Below are positions 34,972 to 43,523 of a stretch of 60,150 nucleotides of DNA, one piece after another. Under the pieces are notes generated by a model. The model did no database searches. It was not told the DNA's origin and was given only the letters and a program-made list of their open reading frames with translations. How positions within the stretch are numbered: position 1 is the stretch's first letter; each line of letters begins with the position of its first letter. Both the position numbers and the translations under genes were made by a program. Location of the stretch: NCBI GenBank assembly GCA_026986005.1, contig JALSPK010000021.1:1-60150 (forward strand), in the 5' to 3' direction. This stretch comes from Saprospiraceae bacterium (GTDB taxonomy: Bacteria > Bacteroidota > Bacteroidia > Chitinophagales > Saprospiraceae).

Positions 34972-36100
34972 AATTAGAATTCCATGATCTTTCAATTCCA
35001 AAGCGTCCGATATTTATAGCAAGGTATTTTTTTCCGGTATCTTTGGATTTATTATAGTTCAGTTTTCCTAATTTTGATTTTTCAAGTGTAGCTGATACCA
35101 CATCAACTATACTTACTTTATCATAGTTTTTATCATCGATATCCAGTTTGTTTTTAACTGATTTGATTATAAATTGTTTAGGAGTTAACAATTTGGAATT
35201 CTCTATTGCAACTTCTTCTTCTTCAGTAGTATGAATTCTGTGCTTCAACATCGGCAAACTAGTAATACTAGGTAAATTGTACTCAAGCAAATCTGTCTTT
35301 TGTCTAGAGGGCTTAACAAAAGAGATGTGGATTTGTTGTTCGTCAATATTGGTATTCTTTTGTTTCCTATCAGAAACTAAACTTTCATCTAAAGCAATAG
35401 GTTTTTTTGATGCATTTATTATATTTGTTTTTCTATATTTTTTTTGTTCATCTCTTTCCAAAACAAGTCGTGATTTTTGATTTGATAGCATTGAATCATC
35501 TATTTTATTGATTTGTTTTGACCCGGCAACAGACTTGTTTTCAATGTTTATTGTTGATTTATTTAGTAATTTTGCTATAGTGTTAGTTATATTGTTCTCA
35601 GTCTTTAATACTTTTGAAACAAAAAACACAAACACAGCTATTGCAGCGATGGAACTTACGTATTTTATCCATAGAGGTATGACTTTACGGCTTTTCTTTT
35701 TTAAAGATTCTTTTTTGGAAAACACGATAGAGTTATCAGCTTTAAGTATAGTTTTTTCAATAACTTTAAATTCATTTCTCAATTCATCAGAAAAACGAAT
35801 CATGCTATTAAGTTCTTTCTCTTCTTCTCTGGTTATATTTCCTTCTATTTTATTTATTGCTAATATTTCAAAATCATTTAGCCCGATAACTTGTTCTATG
35901 TCGATACTTTTCTCTAACGATTCTTTATTGGCAAATTCAAATCTTTCAGCATCCAAAAATACTAAATTTAAACTGTCAAACTCTTCTTGCAAATCAGGGT
36001 TTTTCTTTAAAAAGTAATTTAAAGAGTCAATTTTCTCTTCCGAAAGATTACCTTCGGCAAAGTCCAAAAACCATGCTTCATAATTATTTCTATTTATCAT
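34970..36100 (-). CDS. Anti-sigma-like membrane protein
   Basis: 376 residues. The N-terminus 'NYEAWFLDFAEGNLSEE' is the motif typical of Bacteroidota anti-sigma partners of ECF factors, and a related motif (INKIEGNITREEEKELNSM) recurs near residue 80. One membrane helix lies at about 143-163 (YVSSIAAIAVFVFFVSKVL), followed by a long Lys/Ser/Asn-rich periplasmic part with no recognised domain. ATGA overlap with the ECF sigma gene upstream. There is no zinc-binding ZAS motif. Its TAG stop lies at the junction with the mobile element at 34810-34971, and the ancestral stop is regenerated. Confidence 0.78.
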   Translation of the reverse strand: MINRNNYEAWFLDFAEGNLSEEKIDSLNYFLKKNPDLQEEFDSLNLVFLDAERFEFANKESLEKSIDIEQVIGLNDFEILAINKIEGNITREEEKELNSMIRFSDELRNEFKVIEKTILKADNSIVFSKKESLKKKSRKVIPLWIKYVSSIAAIAVFVFFVSKVLKTENNITNTIAKLLNKSTINIENKSVAGSKQINKIDDSMLSNQKSRLVLERDEQKKYRKTNIINASKKPIALDESLVSDRKQKNTNIDEQQIHISFVKPSRQKTDLLEYNLPSITSLPMLKHRIHTTEEEEVAIENSKLLTPKQFIIKSVKNKLDIDDKNYDKVSIVDVVSATLEKSKLGKLNYNKSKDTGKKYLAINIGRFGIERSWNSN

Positions 36101-36582
36101 AGTTCAATTCCTTTTAACACTAGATAATCTTTTAGTTTTTTTCTCGCTCTATAAATGTAAACTTTAACTTGTGAATTTGTTAAACCCGCTATTTCTCCTA
36201 TTTCGCCATAAGAATATCCTTCATAATCTCTCAACATCAATACTGTTTTTTGGATTTGCGGCAATATATTTACTGCTTTTTCCAGTTGCTCCTTGATGTC
36301 AGAATATTCGTCGGTAAATGAATAAGTGTTTTTATTGACCAATTCAAAATCTGCTATCCTTTTATTTTTCCTAAAATAATCAATCATTAGATTATGTGCT
36401 ATTCTAAACAAATACGATTTGACCTTATCAAAATCCACCTCTTTAACATGCTGCCATAGACGCATAAAAGTATCCTGCACGACATCGTTGGCTGTATTGG
36501 TATCACGAACACTTTTCAGAGCAAATCTAAAAATATTGTCGGAAAATAATTCTACACACTTATTGTATTCTGTTGTTGTCAT
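36097..36582 (-). CDS. ECF RNA polymerase sigma factor
   Basis: 161 residues from the ATG at 36580-36582; a TTG two codons earlier is also in frame. Region 2 is 'ANDVVQDTFMRLWQHVKEV' and 'SYLFRIAHNLMIDYFRK'. Region 4 is 'YSYGEIGEIAGLTNSQVKVYIYRARKKLKDYL'-like, given here only by its ends. It is followed with a 4-base overlap by its likely anti-sigma factor. The regulon and signal are not visible. Confidence 0.92.
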   Translation of the reverse strand: MTTTEYNKCVELFSDNIFRFALKSVRDTNTANDVVQDTFMRLWQHVKEVDFDKVKSYLFRIAHNLMIDYFRKNKRIADFELVNKNTYSFTDEYSDIKEQLEKAVNILPQIQKTVLMLRDYEGYSYGEIGEIAGLTNSQVKVYIYRARKKLKDYLVLKGIEL

Positions 36583-36654
36583 ATCCAAATAAAATCATAT
36601 CACTTGTAAGCAATACGTGAAGATATAAAAAAAGTTACAATTAGATAAATATTT

Positions 36655-37425
36655 TTAAAATTTCAAATGCCTTACGGTTTGAGCGTTATTAATCAACTGA
36701 TTTAGTGATTTGATACCTATTTCAAGATGTTTATCCATATAACTTTTATCAACTTTTTTATCTGAAGAAGATGTTTTAACTCCTTCCGGAATCATTGGAA
36801 TATCTGAAACAAGTAATAGTGCCCCTGTCGGTATTTTATTTGCAAATCCAACACTAAATATAGTAGCTGTTTCCATATCAATAGCCATTGTACGGATTCC
36901 TCTAAGGTACTGTTTAAATTCATCATCATGTTCCCATACCCTTCTGTTTGTAGTATAAACAGTTCCTGTCCAATAATCAAGTTTTTCATCTCTAATAGTA
37001 GTAGATATCGCTTTTTGAAGAGCAAAAGCAGGTAATGCCGGAACTTCAGGAGGAAAGTAATCATCAGAAGTACCATCACCTCTTACGGCAGCAATCGGTA
37101 AGATAAAGTCACCGATATTGTTTTTGCGTTTGAGCCCGCCACATTTTCCTAAAAATAAACATGCTTTTGGTTTAATAGCTGTTAACAGATCCATTATAGT
37201 TGCAGCATTTGCACTTCCCATACCAAAGTTTATCAAGGTAATGTTGCCGGCTGTTACTGCTCGCATAGCATTCTTCCTTCCGTATACTTTTGCATTATGT
37301 CTTTTTGCAAATTTATCAACATATTTACTGAAATTTACTAATATTATATATTCCCCAAACTGATTTAATGGCATTCCTGTATATCTTGGAAGCCAATCCA
37401 ATACTATTTCTTCTTTTGTTTTCAT
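36655..37425 (-). CDS. amn: AMP nucleosidase
   Basis: About 256 residues of the nucleoside phosphorylase (PNP/UDP) superfamily. 'GMGSANAATIMDLL' and 'CLFLGKCGGLK' form the phosphate/ribose site. 'AIDMETATIFSVGFA' holds the ribose-binding Glu, and 'LLLVSDIPM' the base-contacting Asp. The short single-domain form and the 'DGTSDDYFPPEVPALPA' stretch match Bacteroidota AMP nucleosidases, which split AMP into adenine and ribose 5-phosphate. I start at ATG 37425; ATG 37431 is also possible. Confidence 0.88.
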   Translation of the reverse strand: MKTKEEIVLDWLPRYTGMPLNQFGEYIILVNFSKYVDKFAKRHNAKVYGRKNAMRAVTAGNITLINFGMGSANAATIMDLLTAIKPKACLFLGKCGGLKRKNNIGDFILPIAAVRGDGTSDDYFPPEVPALPAFALQKAISTTIRDEKLDYWTGTVYTTNRRVWEHDDEFKQYLRGIRTMAIDMETATIFSVGFANKIPTGALLLVSDIPMIPEGVKTSSSDKKVDKSYMDKHLEIGIKSLNQLINNAQTVRHLKF

Positions 37426-37529
37426 ATACATTCTTTCAAATATCAACGCAATTTTTATGCCATAAGTATTGTTAGTCTATACTACTATGAAAAAAATAAT
37501 TATCTTCGTGCCATATTATAATTATTACG

Positions 37530-38228
37530 ATGATACTATATATTATACCAACACCCATATCTGAGGATTTTGAAAAGACAATTCCGGATTATGTTATAAA
37601 AATCATGCATGGTTTGAAGTTTTTTATTGTTGAAAGGGCCAGAACTTCAAGAAGATATATTAGGGCTTCAGGGTACAAAGGTAATATGGAAGACTTGACT
37701 TTTTTTGAACTTGATAAAAGGGATAAGAATATTATTCCAAAAGAATTTTTTAAACCAGCGCTAGATGGTAATCCAATTGGATTAATGTCAGAGGCCGGTA
37801 TGCCGGGAATAGCAGATCCGGGAGCGGTAGTAGTGGCCAGAGCGCAAGAATTAGAGATAAAGATAGTTCCATTAGTAGGCCCTTCTTCGATTTTTTTATC
37901 CCTTGCTGCTTCAGGATTGAATGGACAAAATTTTACTTTTGATGGGTATTTGCCTGTAAAAACACCAGAATTAAAGAGTAAATTACTATTTATTGGAAAA
38001 GAGATTCAGAATAAAGGAACGACACATATTTTTATAGAAACACCATATAGAAATAATAGAATGGTTGAATTATTATTAGATTCATTCAAGAGCGACATCA
38101 AACTATGTATTGCATCTGAAATTACTGGTATTAATGAATATATATTGACTAAAACAATCGGACAATGGAAAAAAAACAAGCCGATTGATTTGCATAAAAA
38201 AACCTGTATTTTCTTGTTGGGCAAATAG
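37530..38228 (+). CDS. RsmI-like tetrapyrrole-methylase-fold SAM methyltransferase
   Basis: 232 residues. The fold shows in 'LMSEAGMPGIADPGAVVV' (the SAM-binding loop of TP methylases), 'VPLVGPSSIFLSLAASGLNG' and 'IFIETPYRNNRM'. These motifs match the RsmI family that 2'-O-methylates C1402 of 16S rRNA. The N-terminus is shorter than in E. coli RsmI and lacks its usual 'YVVxTPIGNL' form ('LYIIPTPISED' instead), as in a second Bacteroidota subfamily. The rRNA target is therefore not certain. Confidence 0.82.
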   Translation: MILYIIPTPISEDFEKTIPDYVIKIMHGLKFFIVERARTSRRYIRASGYKGNMEDLTFFELDKRDKNIIPKEFFKPALDGNPIGLMSEAGMPGIADPGAVVVARAQELEIKIVPLVGPSSIFLSLAASGLNGQNFTFDGYLPVKTPELKSKLLFIGKEIQNKGTTHIFIETPYRNNRMVELLLDSFKSDIKLCIASEITGINEYILTKTIGQWKKNKPIDLHKKTCIFLLGK

Positions 38229-38307
38229 TAGAGGGGTAATGTATAATAATAATCGCACTTTTTCAGTTAATAATAAGCTTTTCGAGCTAAATAAAAAATG
38301 TAAATAT

Positions 38308-39942
38308 ATGAGACGGATTTTAATAAATATATTGCTTATCACATTGTCCTATTCTGCGAGTAGCTACGCGCAAGATCAATCACGATTATATGATATAGGT
38401 AAAAATATTGAAATATACACTAATATATATAAGGAGTTAAATAAAAATTTTGTTGATAAAATAGACCCTAATATACTTATGAAAAAGGGGATTGATGCAA
38501 TGACAAAATCTTTGGATCCTTATACACGATATTTCTCTGAATCAGAAGCCGAAAGTTTTAGAATTTCAACGCAAGGCAAATACAGTGGTATTGGTTCAGT
38601 AATGAAAAATATTGATAGTGTGATAACTGTTGTAGAGTTATACAAAGATAGTCCATCATATAAAGCAGGATTAAGGATTGGAGATCAAATATTGGAAGTA
38701 GAAGGAAAATCAACCAAAGGAAAATCAAGCAAGGAAGTAGCTAGTATCGTAAGGGGAGCGCCCGGTACGGATATTGTTTTTACTGTAAAGAGTTTCAATG
38801 AAAATAAGACAAAGAAAATAACAATAAATAGAGGAGAAATTAATATTCCCAATGTACCGTATTTTGGTCTTGTAAACGATAGTATTGGATATATCCATCT
38901 ATCCACCTTTACTGCTGACGCCGGAAGAAATGTTAGAAATGCTTTAAAGAAATTGAAAGATAGCGTTGACTTAAAGGGAGTGATCTTGGATTTGAGATAC
39001 AATGGAGGTGGATTGCTAAGAGAGGCGATAAACGTAGTAAATGTTTTTGTAGGAAAAGGAGAGGAACTAGTATCAACACGAGGAAAAATTGAAGATAAAA
39101 ACAGGGTATATATCACTCAAAAAAATGCACTTGATGACGATATTCCTTTAGTGGTATTAATAAATGACAGAAGTGCTTCTGCTTCAGAAATAGTGAGTGG
39201 TTCTATTCAAGATCTAGATAGAGGTGTATTAATCGGGCAAAAATCATTTGGAAAAGGTTTGGTGCAAAATGTATTTCCTATCGGATATAATTCGAAAGTA
39301 AAAATCACAATCGCAAAATATTATATACCTAGTGGACGGTGTATTCAAAGCAAAGTTTATGAAAATGGTAAGGCTGTATATATTAAAAAAGATAAGAGAA
39401 ATGCATTTAAAACAAAAAAAGGGAGAAAGGTATATGATGTAGGAGGAGTAGAACCCGATATTTTAGTAGAAAAAGAAAAACCTTCTGCATTTGTGAATAG
39501 TCTTATCAAAAACAATATTATTTTTAAATATGTGAATGAATACAGTTCTCAACACAAATCAATACCTCCAATTGAAGATTTTGAGTACAAAGATTATTCA
39601 GAATTCAAAGAGTTTTGCACTAAACTTAATTATAGCTTTGAAACCAAAACAGAAAAGGGAATTGAAAACCTAAAAAAAATGATTGTAGACGATAACCTTA
39701 AGTCTATTACTAATAATGACCTTGACAAACTATTGGATATGGTAAAATTAGAAAAAAAGAGTTATTTGGATAGTAATATGGATGAGATTAAAAGATTGAT
39801 TGAAAAAGAAATCGTAAAAAGATATTACTTTAATAAGGGTAAGATCAAAGACTCTTTAAAAAATGATATAGAGATAAAAAAAGCAATTGAAGTACTGAGC
39901 CAATCTGATAAATACAATGGCATACTAGCAAAACCTGAGTGA
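38308..39942 (+). CDS. C-terminal processing peptidase (family S41)
   Basis: About 544 residues. ATG 38308 gives the signal peptide MRRILINILLITLSYSASSYAQ; longer frames from 38185 overlap the preceding gene. An S41 N-terminal helical part ('MTKSLDPYTRYFSESE') is followed by a PDZ domain (about 90-170, 'GSVMKNIDSVITVVELYKDS'). The protease core has a Ser-Lys dyad: 'DRSASASE' with Ser291, and Lys316 in 'SFGKGLVQ', 25 residues apart as in Tsp. Cuts periplasmic proteins from their C-termini. Overlaps tsaB. Confidence 0.92.
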   Translation: MRRILINILLITLSYSASSYAQDQSRLYDIGKNIEIYTNIYKELNKNFVDKIDPNILMKKGIDAMTKSLDPYTRYFSESEAESFRISTQGKYSGIGSVMKNIDSVITVVELYKDSPSYKAGLRIGDQILEVEGKSTKGKSSKEVASIVRGAPGTDIVFTVKSFNENKTKKITINRGEINIPNVPYFGLVNDSIGYIHLSTFTADAGRNVRNALKKLKDSVDLKGVILDLRYNGGGLLREAINVVNVFVGKGEELVSTRGKIEDKNRVYITQKNALDDDIPLVVLINDRSASASEIVSGSIQDLDRGVLIGQKSFGKGLVQNVFPIGYNSKVKITIAKYYIPSGRCIQSKVYENGKAVYIKKDKRNAFKTKKGRKVYDVGGVEPDILVEKEKPSAFVNSLIKNNIIFKYVNEYSSQHKSIPPIEDFEYKDYSEFKEFCTKLNYSFETKTEKGIENLKKMIVDDNLKSITNNDLDKLLDMVKLEKKSYLDSNMDEIKRLIEKEIVKRYYFNKGKIKDSLKNDIEIKKAIEVLSQSDKYNGILAKPE

Positions 39943-40622
39943 TGAACTATATCTTACATATTGAATCCGCCACAGATATTTGTTCTGTGGCTATAAGCGC
40001 TAATAATACAATTTTAGCGATTAACGAGGAGATCAATAGCCTAAAACATTCTGAGCTCATAACGCTACAAATAAAAGATGTTATGGACAAAGCTAAGATT
40101 ATGTTTGATAGTCTTTCTGCAGTTTCATTAAGTGAAGGCCCTGGATCGTATACTTCTCTAAGAGTAGGTATGTCCGCTGCAAAAGCAATATGCTATGGTA
40201 ATGATATCCCACTGATAGGAGTTAACACCTTACAATCTCTTGCATATATGAGTAGATCCAACAGCAAAGAGAAATATCTTGTATGCTCTATGATAGATGC
40301 CAGAAGAATGGAGGTCTATGCTTCATTGTTTACGCAAAAAATGGATGTTATTTTTGAAAACGAACCCATCATTTTAGATGAAAATACTTTTTCAAATTAT
40401 TTTGATGCCGGATATAAAATTATATTTTCAGGCAATGGTGCGGATAAAACCAAAAAGCTATTTCAACATTTGAATAGTGAATACTCCAATATTGTTTGTT
40501 CATCAAAAAACCTAATAAATATTGCTACAAATAAATTCCAAAATAAGCAATTTGAAGATATAGCATATTTTTCTCCTAATTATATCAAGCCACCAAACAT
40601 TACCAAGCCAAAGGTTAAATAA
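39942..40622 (+). CDS. tsaB: TsaB, tRNA threonylcarbamoyladenosine (t6A) biosynthesis
   Basis: About 226 residues; ATG 39942 overlaps the TGA of the protease gene, and a GTG codon directly before it is also in frame. N-terminal ASKHA fold 'ILHIESATDICSVAIS', then 'LSLSEGPGSYTSLRVGMSAAK'-type motif (given in part) and 'LIGVNTLQSLAYMS', all typical of TsaB. TsaB supports TsaD in forming t6A37 on ANN-reading tRNAs. Confidence 0.92.
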   Translation: MNYILHIESATDICSVAISANNTILAINEEINSLKHSELITLQIKDVMDKAKIMFDSLSAVSLSEGPGSYTSLRVGMSAAKAICYGNDIPLIGVNTLQSLAYMSRSNSKEKYLVCSMIDARRMEVYASLFTQKMDVIFENEPIILDENTFSNYFDAGYKIIFSGNGADKTKKLFQHLNSEYSNIVCSSKNLINIATNKFQNKQFEDIAYFSPNYIKPPNITKPKVK

Positions 40623-40779
40623 CTGTTAATAAGCAATATATTTTGATTAGATTTATTTATATTCTATAAGAAAAATAAATATGTGAAAAATTGTATGGTG
40701 AAATACAGGTAAAATTAAAAGTTGGTACGGTTTATGTTATATGTAGAGCATATTAGTCAACTTTTAATAATAGATAATT

Positions 40780-41118
40780 ATGAGAGACAAAAAGAACGAA
40801 ACTGTAATACTGAAAAAAGGTGGTAAAGATATTTTATTGGATTATGCTGATTTGAGAAAAGCAGTATTGGTCCTTAGAGCGGTAAATCACCAGTTGCGCC
40901 AAAGGATAATTGACCTTTTGGAAGAAAGTGAAGGCATAACGGTTACCGATATCTACATCAAGTTAAGACTTGAGCAATCTGTAGCATCTCAACATCTTGC
41001 TATCTTGAGAAGAGCAGGGGTAGTAAGAACTGAAAGAAACGGTAAATTTATTTACTATTCCTTGGACAAAGATAGACTAAAGCAGATAGACAAATTAGTC
41101 TCTGATTTAGCTGGCTAG
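40780..41118 (+). CDS. ArsR-type winged helix-turn-helix regulator, copy 1
   Basis: 112 residues. ArsR-like winged helix: 'LRAVNHQLRQRIIDLLEE', recognition helix 'LEQSVASQHLAILRRAGVV', and wing 'RTERNGKFIYYSLD'. There are no cysteines and no obvious His/Asp metal site, so it is probably not a metal sensor. It is followed by a strong terminator and then by a second, related regulator gene. Targets are unknown. Confidence 0.88.
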   Translation: MRDKKNETVILKKGGKDILLDYADLRKAVLVLRAVNHQLRQRIIDLLEESEGITVTDIYIKLRLEQSVASQHLAILRRAGVVRTERNGKFIYYSLDKDRLKQIDKLVSDLAG

Positions 41119-41146
41119 ATTTCAGTACTACAAAAAAAATATATCT

Positions 41147-41200
41147 AGCTTGCCATTATTATTGAGTTAAATTTAGTTTTGGCAAGCTGTTTATTTTTTT
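41147..41200 (+). terminator. Rho-independent terminator after ArsR-type gene 1
   Basis: Stem AGCTTGCCA (41147-41155) / TGGCAAGCT (41180-41188) followed by GTTTATTTTTTT. Confidence 0.8.
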
Positions 41201-41376
41201 AAAACTCTGATTTTTATCCCAAATTATTAAAAGAATTCCTTTCGGAATTGTTAGTTTTTTTACAAATTATAAAAATATTTAATATATTATTAGGATATAT
41301 TAAATAAATGTATCATATTTGCAGCGAGGTTACTACAAAATGTCTCAAATTTTAAGAAAACTACAAAGATTTTGGA

Positions 41377-41682
41377 ATGGAAAAGACTAAGGTACTATTA
41401 GACGTCAGCAAACTACAATATGCTGTCGAACTGACAAGAGCACTTGCACATCCTTTGAGGATGAAGATACTTGAATTTATTGATAGAAACGGCGATATTA
41501 ATGTTAACAACATATATAGAGCTCTGCAATTAGAGCAATCTATTACATCGCATCACTTAAGAATATTGAGAAGTGCAGATGTCGTAAGTTCAAAAAAGGA
41601 AGGAAAATTGATGATTTATTCTATTAATTACGATGTTGTGAGAAAGGCTGTTGGTGCGGTAAACAATTTTTTAGGAAAGTAA
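41377..41682 (+). CDS. ArsR-type winged helix-turn-helix regulator, copy 2
   Basis: 101 residues with the same layout as the gene at 40780: 'TRALAHPLRMKILEFI', 'LEQSITSHHLRILRSADVV', and 'KEGKLMIYSI'. The recognition helices of the two are very similar (LEQS-ASQHL/LEQS-TSHHL), so they may bind similar operators. It also has no cysteine. It has its own upstream region of 176 bp after the terminator, with a near-consensus CATATTTG -7 box around 41315. Confidence 0.88.
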   Translation: MEKTKVLLDVSKLQYAVELTRALAHPLRMKILEFIDRNGDINVNNIYRALQLEQSITSHHLRILRSADVVSSKKEGKLMIYSINYDVVRKAVGAVNNFLGK

Positions 41683-41707
41683 GCAATTGAGCTCTTTTAG
41701 CACATTT

Positions 41708-41737
41708 TATTATTAATCCCCAAACCGATTAATAATA
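41708..41737. terminator. Perfect 11-bp hairpin between convergent genes
   Basis: TATTATTAATC / GATTAATAATA with an 8-base loop, between the converging ArsR-type gene and pyrD. AT-rich and without a long U-tract, so a terminator role is plausible but not certain. Confidence 0.5.
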
Positions 41738-41819
41738 CCCATGTTTTGAATATCTATATTCATTACTTGATTTGTCATGTGCATTAATAATCTCTTACAT
41801 TAACCCTGTAATGGCTATT

Positions 41820-42857
41820 TTAGTGAAGTGCAATTGCTTTATTTATCCTTTTTATTAATGACGGTCCTTCGTATATAAATCCGGTAAACACCTGGATTAA
41901 ATCAGCTCCGGCCTCTAATTTTTCAATTGCATCTTGGGGCTTTGATATTCCCCCAACTCCGATTATCTTTTTGTTTTTATTAAGGTTTTTTCTCAAATAT
42001 TTTATTATCTCTATACTTCGTATTGTCAATGGCATTCCGCTGAGTCCTCCATTACCTATTGCATTTAGTTTACTTTCAGAAGTAATCAAACCCTCTCTAC
42101 TAATTGTAGTATTTGTTGCTATTATCCCCGAAAGCTGTGAATTGTTTGCAATATCAATAATATCGTCTAATTGCGATAAGGTCAAATCCGGAGCGATTTT
42201 AAGAAAAACAGGTTTGGGATATTTTTTTTTATTATTCAAATTCAAAATCTTATTTATCAGTATTGTCAAAGGCTTCTTATCCTGGAGTTTTCTAAGATTA
42301 GGGGTATTAGGTGATGATACATTTATCACAAAATAATCAACATAAGGGAAAAGTTTTTCAAATGAATAGATATAATCCTGATCAGCTTTTTCTAATGGAG
42401 TTATCTTGTTCTTGCCTATATTACCACCAATAATTAAGTTTTTATTTTTGCGGCTTTTTAGTTTTTCAATCGCTATATTTATTCCGTGATTATTGAAGCC
42501 CATTCTGTTTATAAGTGCTTTGTCCTTTTTTAACCTGAATAATCTTGGTTTAGGATTTCCACTTTGAGCTTTAGGCGTCAGAGTTCCTATTTCGACAAAT
42601 CCAAATCCAAGCAGGCCTAATTCATCAAAAGCATCAGCATCTTTGTCAAATCCCGCTGCCAGCCCTACCGGATTTTGAAATATTAAACCTGATATATCTC
42701 TCTTTAAGTTTTCAGATTTATACTCAAATAAATTTTTTATTAGCAATTTTGTTGGATAAAATCGACCGAAAAAAGACAAACCTACTAAGGCAATGCGATG
42801 TGCTTTTTCAGGATCAAGCAGAAAAAATATTGGTCTGATAAAAGACTTGTATATCAT
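41820..42857 (-). CDS. pyrD: Dihydroorotate dehydrogenase (quinone), class 2
   Basis: About 345 residues from ATG 42857; a longer frame would need an ATT start. The N-terminal helix '[16 protein letters not shown]' binds membrane and quinone in class 2 enzymes. FMN-barrel motifs: '[16 protein letters not shown]', 'NRMGFNNHG', '[15 protein letters not shown]' (catalytic Ser region), 'VFLKIAPDL' and '[20 protein letters not shown]'. Oxidises dihydroorotate to orotate in pyrimidine synthesis. Starts 17 bp after the Crp-like gene. Confidence 0.94.
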   Translation of the reverse strand: MIYKSFIRPIFFLLDPEKAHRIALVGLSFFGRFYPTKLLIKNLFEYKSENLKRDISGLIFQNPVGLAAGFDKDADAFDELGLLGFGFVEIGTLTPKAQSGNPKPRLFRLKKDKALINRMGFNNHGINIAIEKLKSRKNKNLIIGGNIGKNKITPLEKADQDYIYSFEKLFPYVDYFVINVSSPNTPNLRKLQDKKPLTILINKILNLNNKKKYPKPVFLKIAPDLTLSQLDDIIDIANNSQLSGIIATNTTISREGLITSESKLNAIGNGGLSGMPLTIRSIEIIKYLRKNLNKNKKIIGVGGISKPQDAIEKLEAGADLIQVFTGFIYEGPSLIKRINKAIALH

Positions 42858-42874
42858 TAAAATCAATTAAATTA

Positions 42875-43513
42875 TTAGCAAATACCGCTTTTCAACTTTT
42901 CAATATCTCTAACCAATAGCCTGTGTCTATCAAATGTTATTATTCCTTGATTTTTCAAAATATTTAATACGGTAGTAACAGTCTGTCTTGAAGTTGACGT
43001 AAGATTTGCTATTTCCTGATGTGTCATAAACTGTCTCAATACGATTTCGTATCCTACTTTTTTCCCTTTTTTATCAATCAATTTCAACAAATAATCAATT
43101 ATCCTTGTTTTTGAATCTTTGAATACAATTGATTCCAATCTTTCGTCGAGAGCTATGTTTCTTTCCCCTAAAAGATTGATGAAAAACCATGACAAATCCT
43201 TATCAACTTTGGCTATCTCCTTAAGTTTAAAAATATCTATTTTCTGTATAACAGTTTCTTCAAGTGCAAAAGCGTAATCTCTCCTTTTTTTTAATCCCGC
43301 AATAGATTGTTCCCCAAATATTTCGTTTTGATAAAAAATAAATTTAGTTATTTCTCTTCCTTTTTCATTGTAACAACCTATTTTGACACTTCCTACTTTT
43401 ATACAGTATATTTCATTTACTTTTGTGCCCGGGGTATATATTTTATCACCTTTTTGAAAGGTTAATGTCTCAGAATTTTTATCAAAAATTGATTTTATTT
43501 TCGTTAATGTCAT
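42875..43513 (-). CDS. Crp/Fnr-family transcription regulator
   Basis: About 212 residues from ATG 43513, ten bases after the dnaX stop. A cyclic-nucleotide-binding-like domain (about 15-120: 'FQKGDKIYTPGT', 'IFGEQSIAG') is followed by a dimerisation helix and a winged helix ('FMTHQEIANLTSTSRQTVTTVL'). The phosphate-binding cassette is not the canonical cAMP one (RxAT missing), and there is no N-terminal cysteine cluster, so neither cAMP nor an Fe-S signal is supported. Lies between dnaX and pyrD in a compact three-gene run. Confidence 0.88.
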   Translation of the reverse strand: MTLTKIKSIFDKNSETLTFQKGDKIYTPGTKVNEIYCIKVGSVKIGCYNEKGREITKFIFYQNEIFGEQSIAGLKKRRDYAFALEETVIQKIDIFKLKEIAKVDKDLSWFFINLLGERNIALDERLESIVFKDSKTRIIDYLLKLIDKKGKKVGYEIVLRQFMTHQEIANLTSTSRQTVTTVLNILKNQGIITFDRHRLLVRDIEKLKSGIC

Positions 43514-43523
43514 TTTGATATTT

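Noticed and set aside
35508-36017. A 169-codon plus-strand frame
   Set aside because: Antisense to the anti-sigma-like gene; composition is typical of a shadow frame.
40780-41682. Arsenic or metal resistance operon based on ArsR-type regulators
   Set aside because: Neither regulator has metal-binding cysteines and no resistance gene is adjacent.
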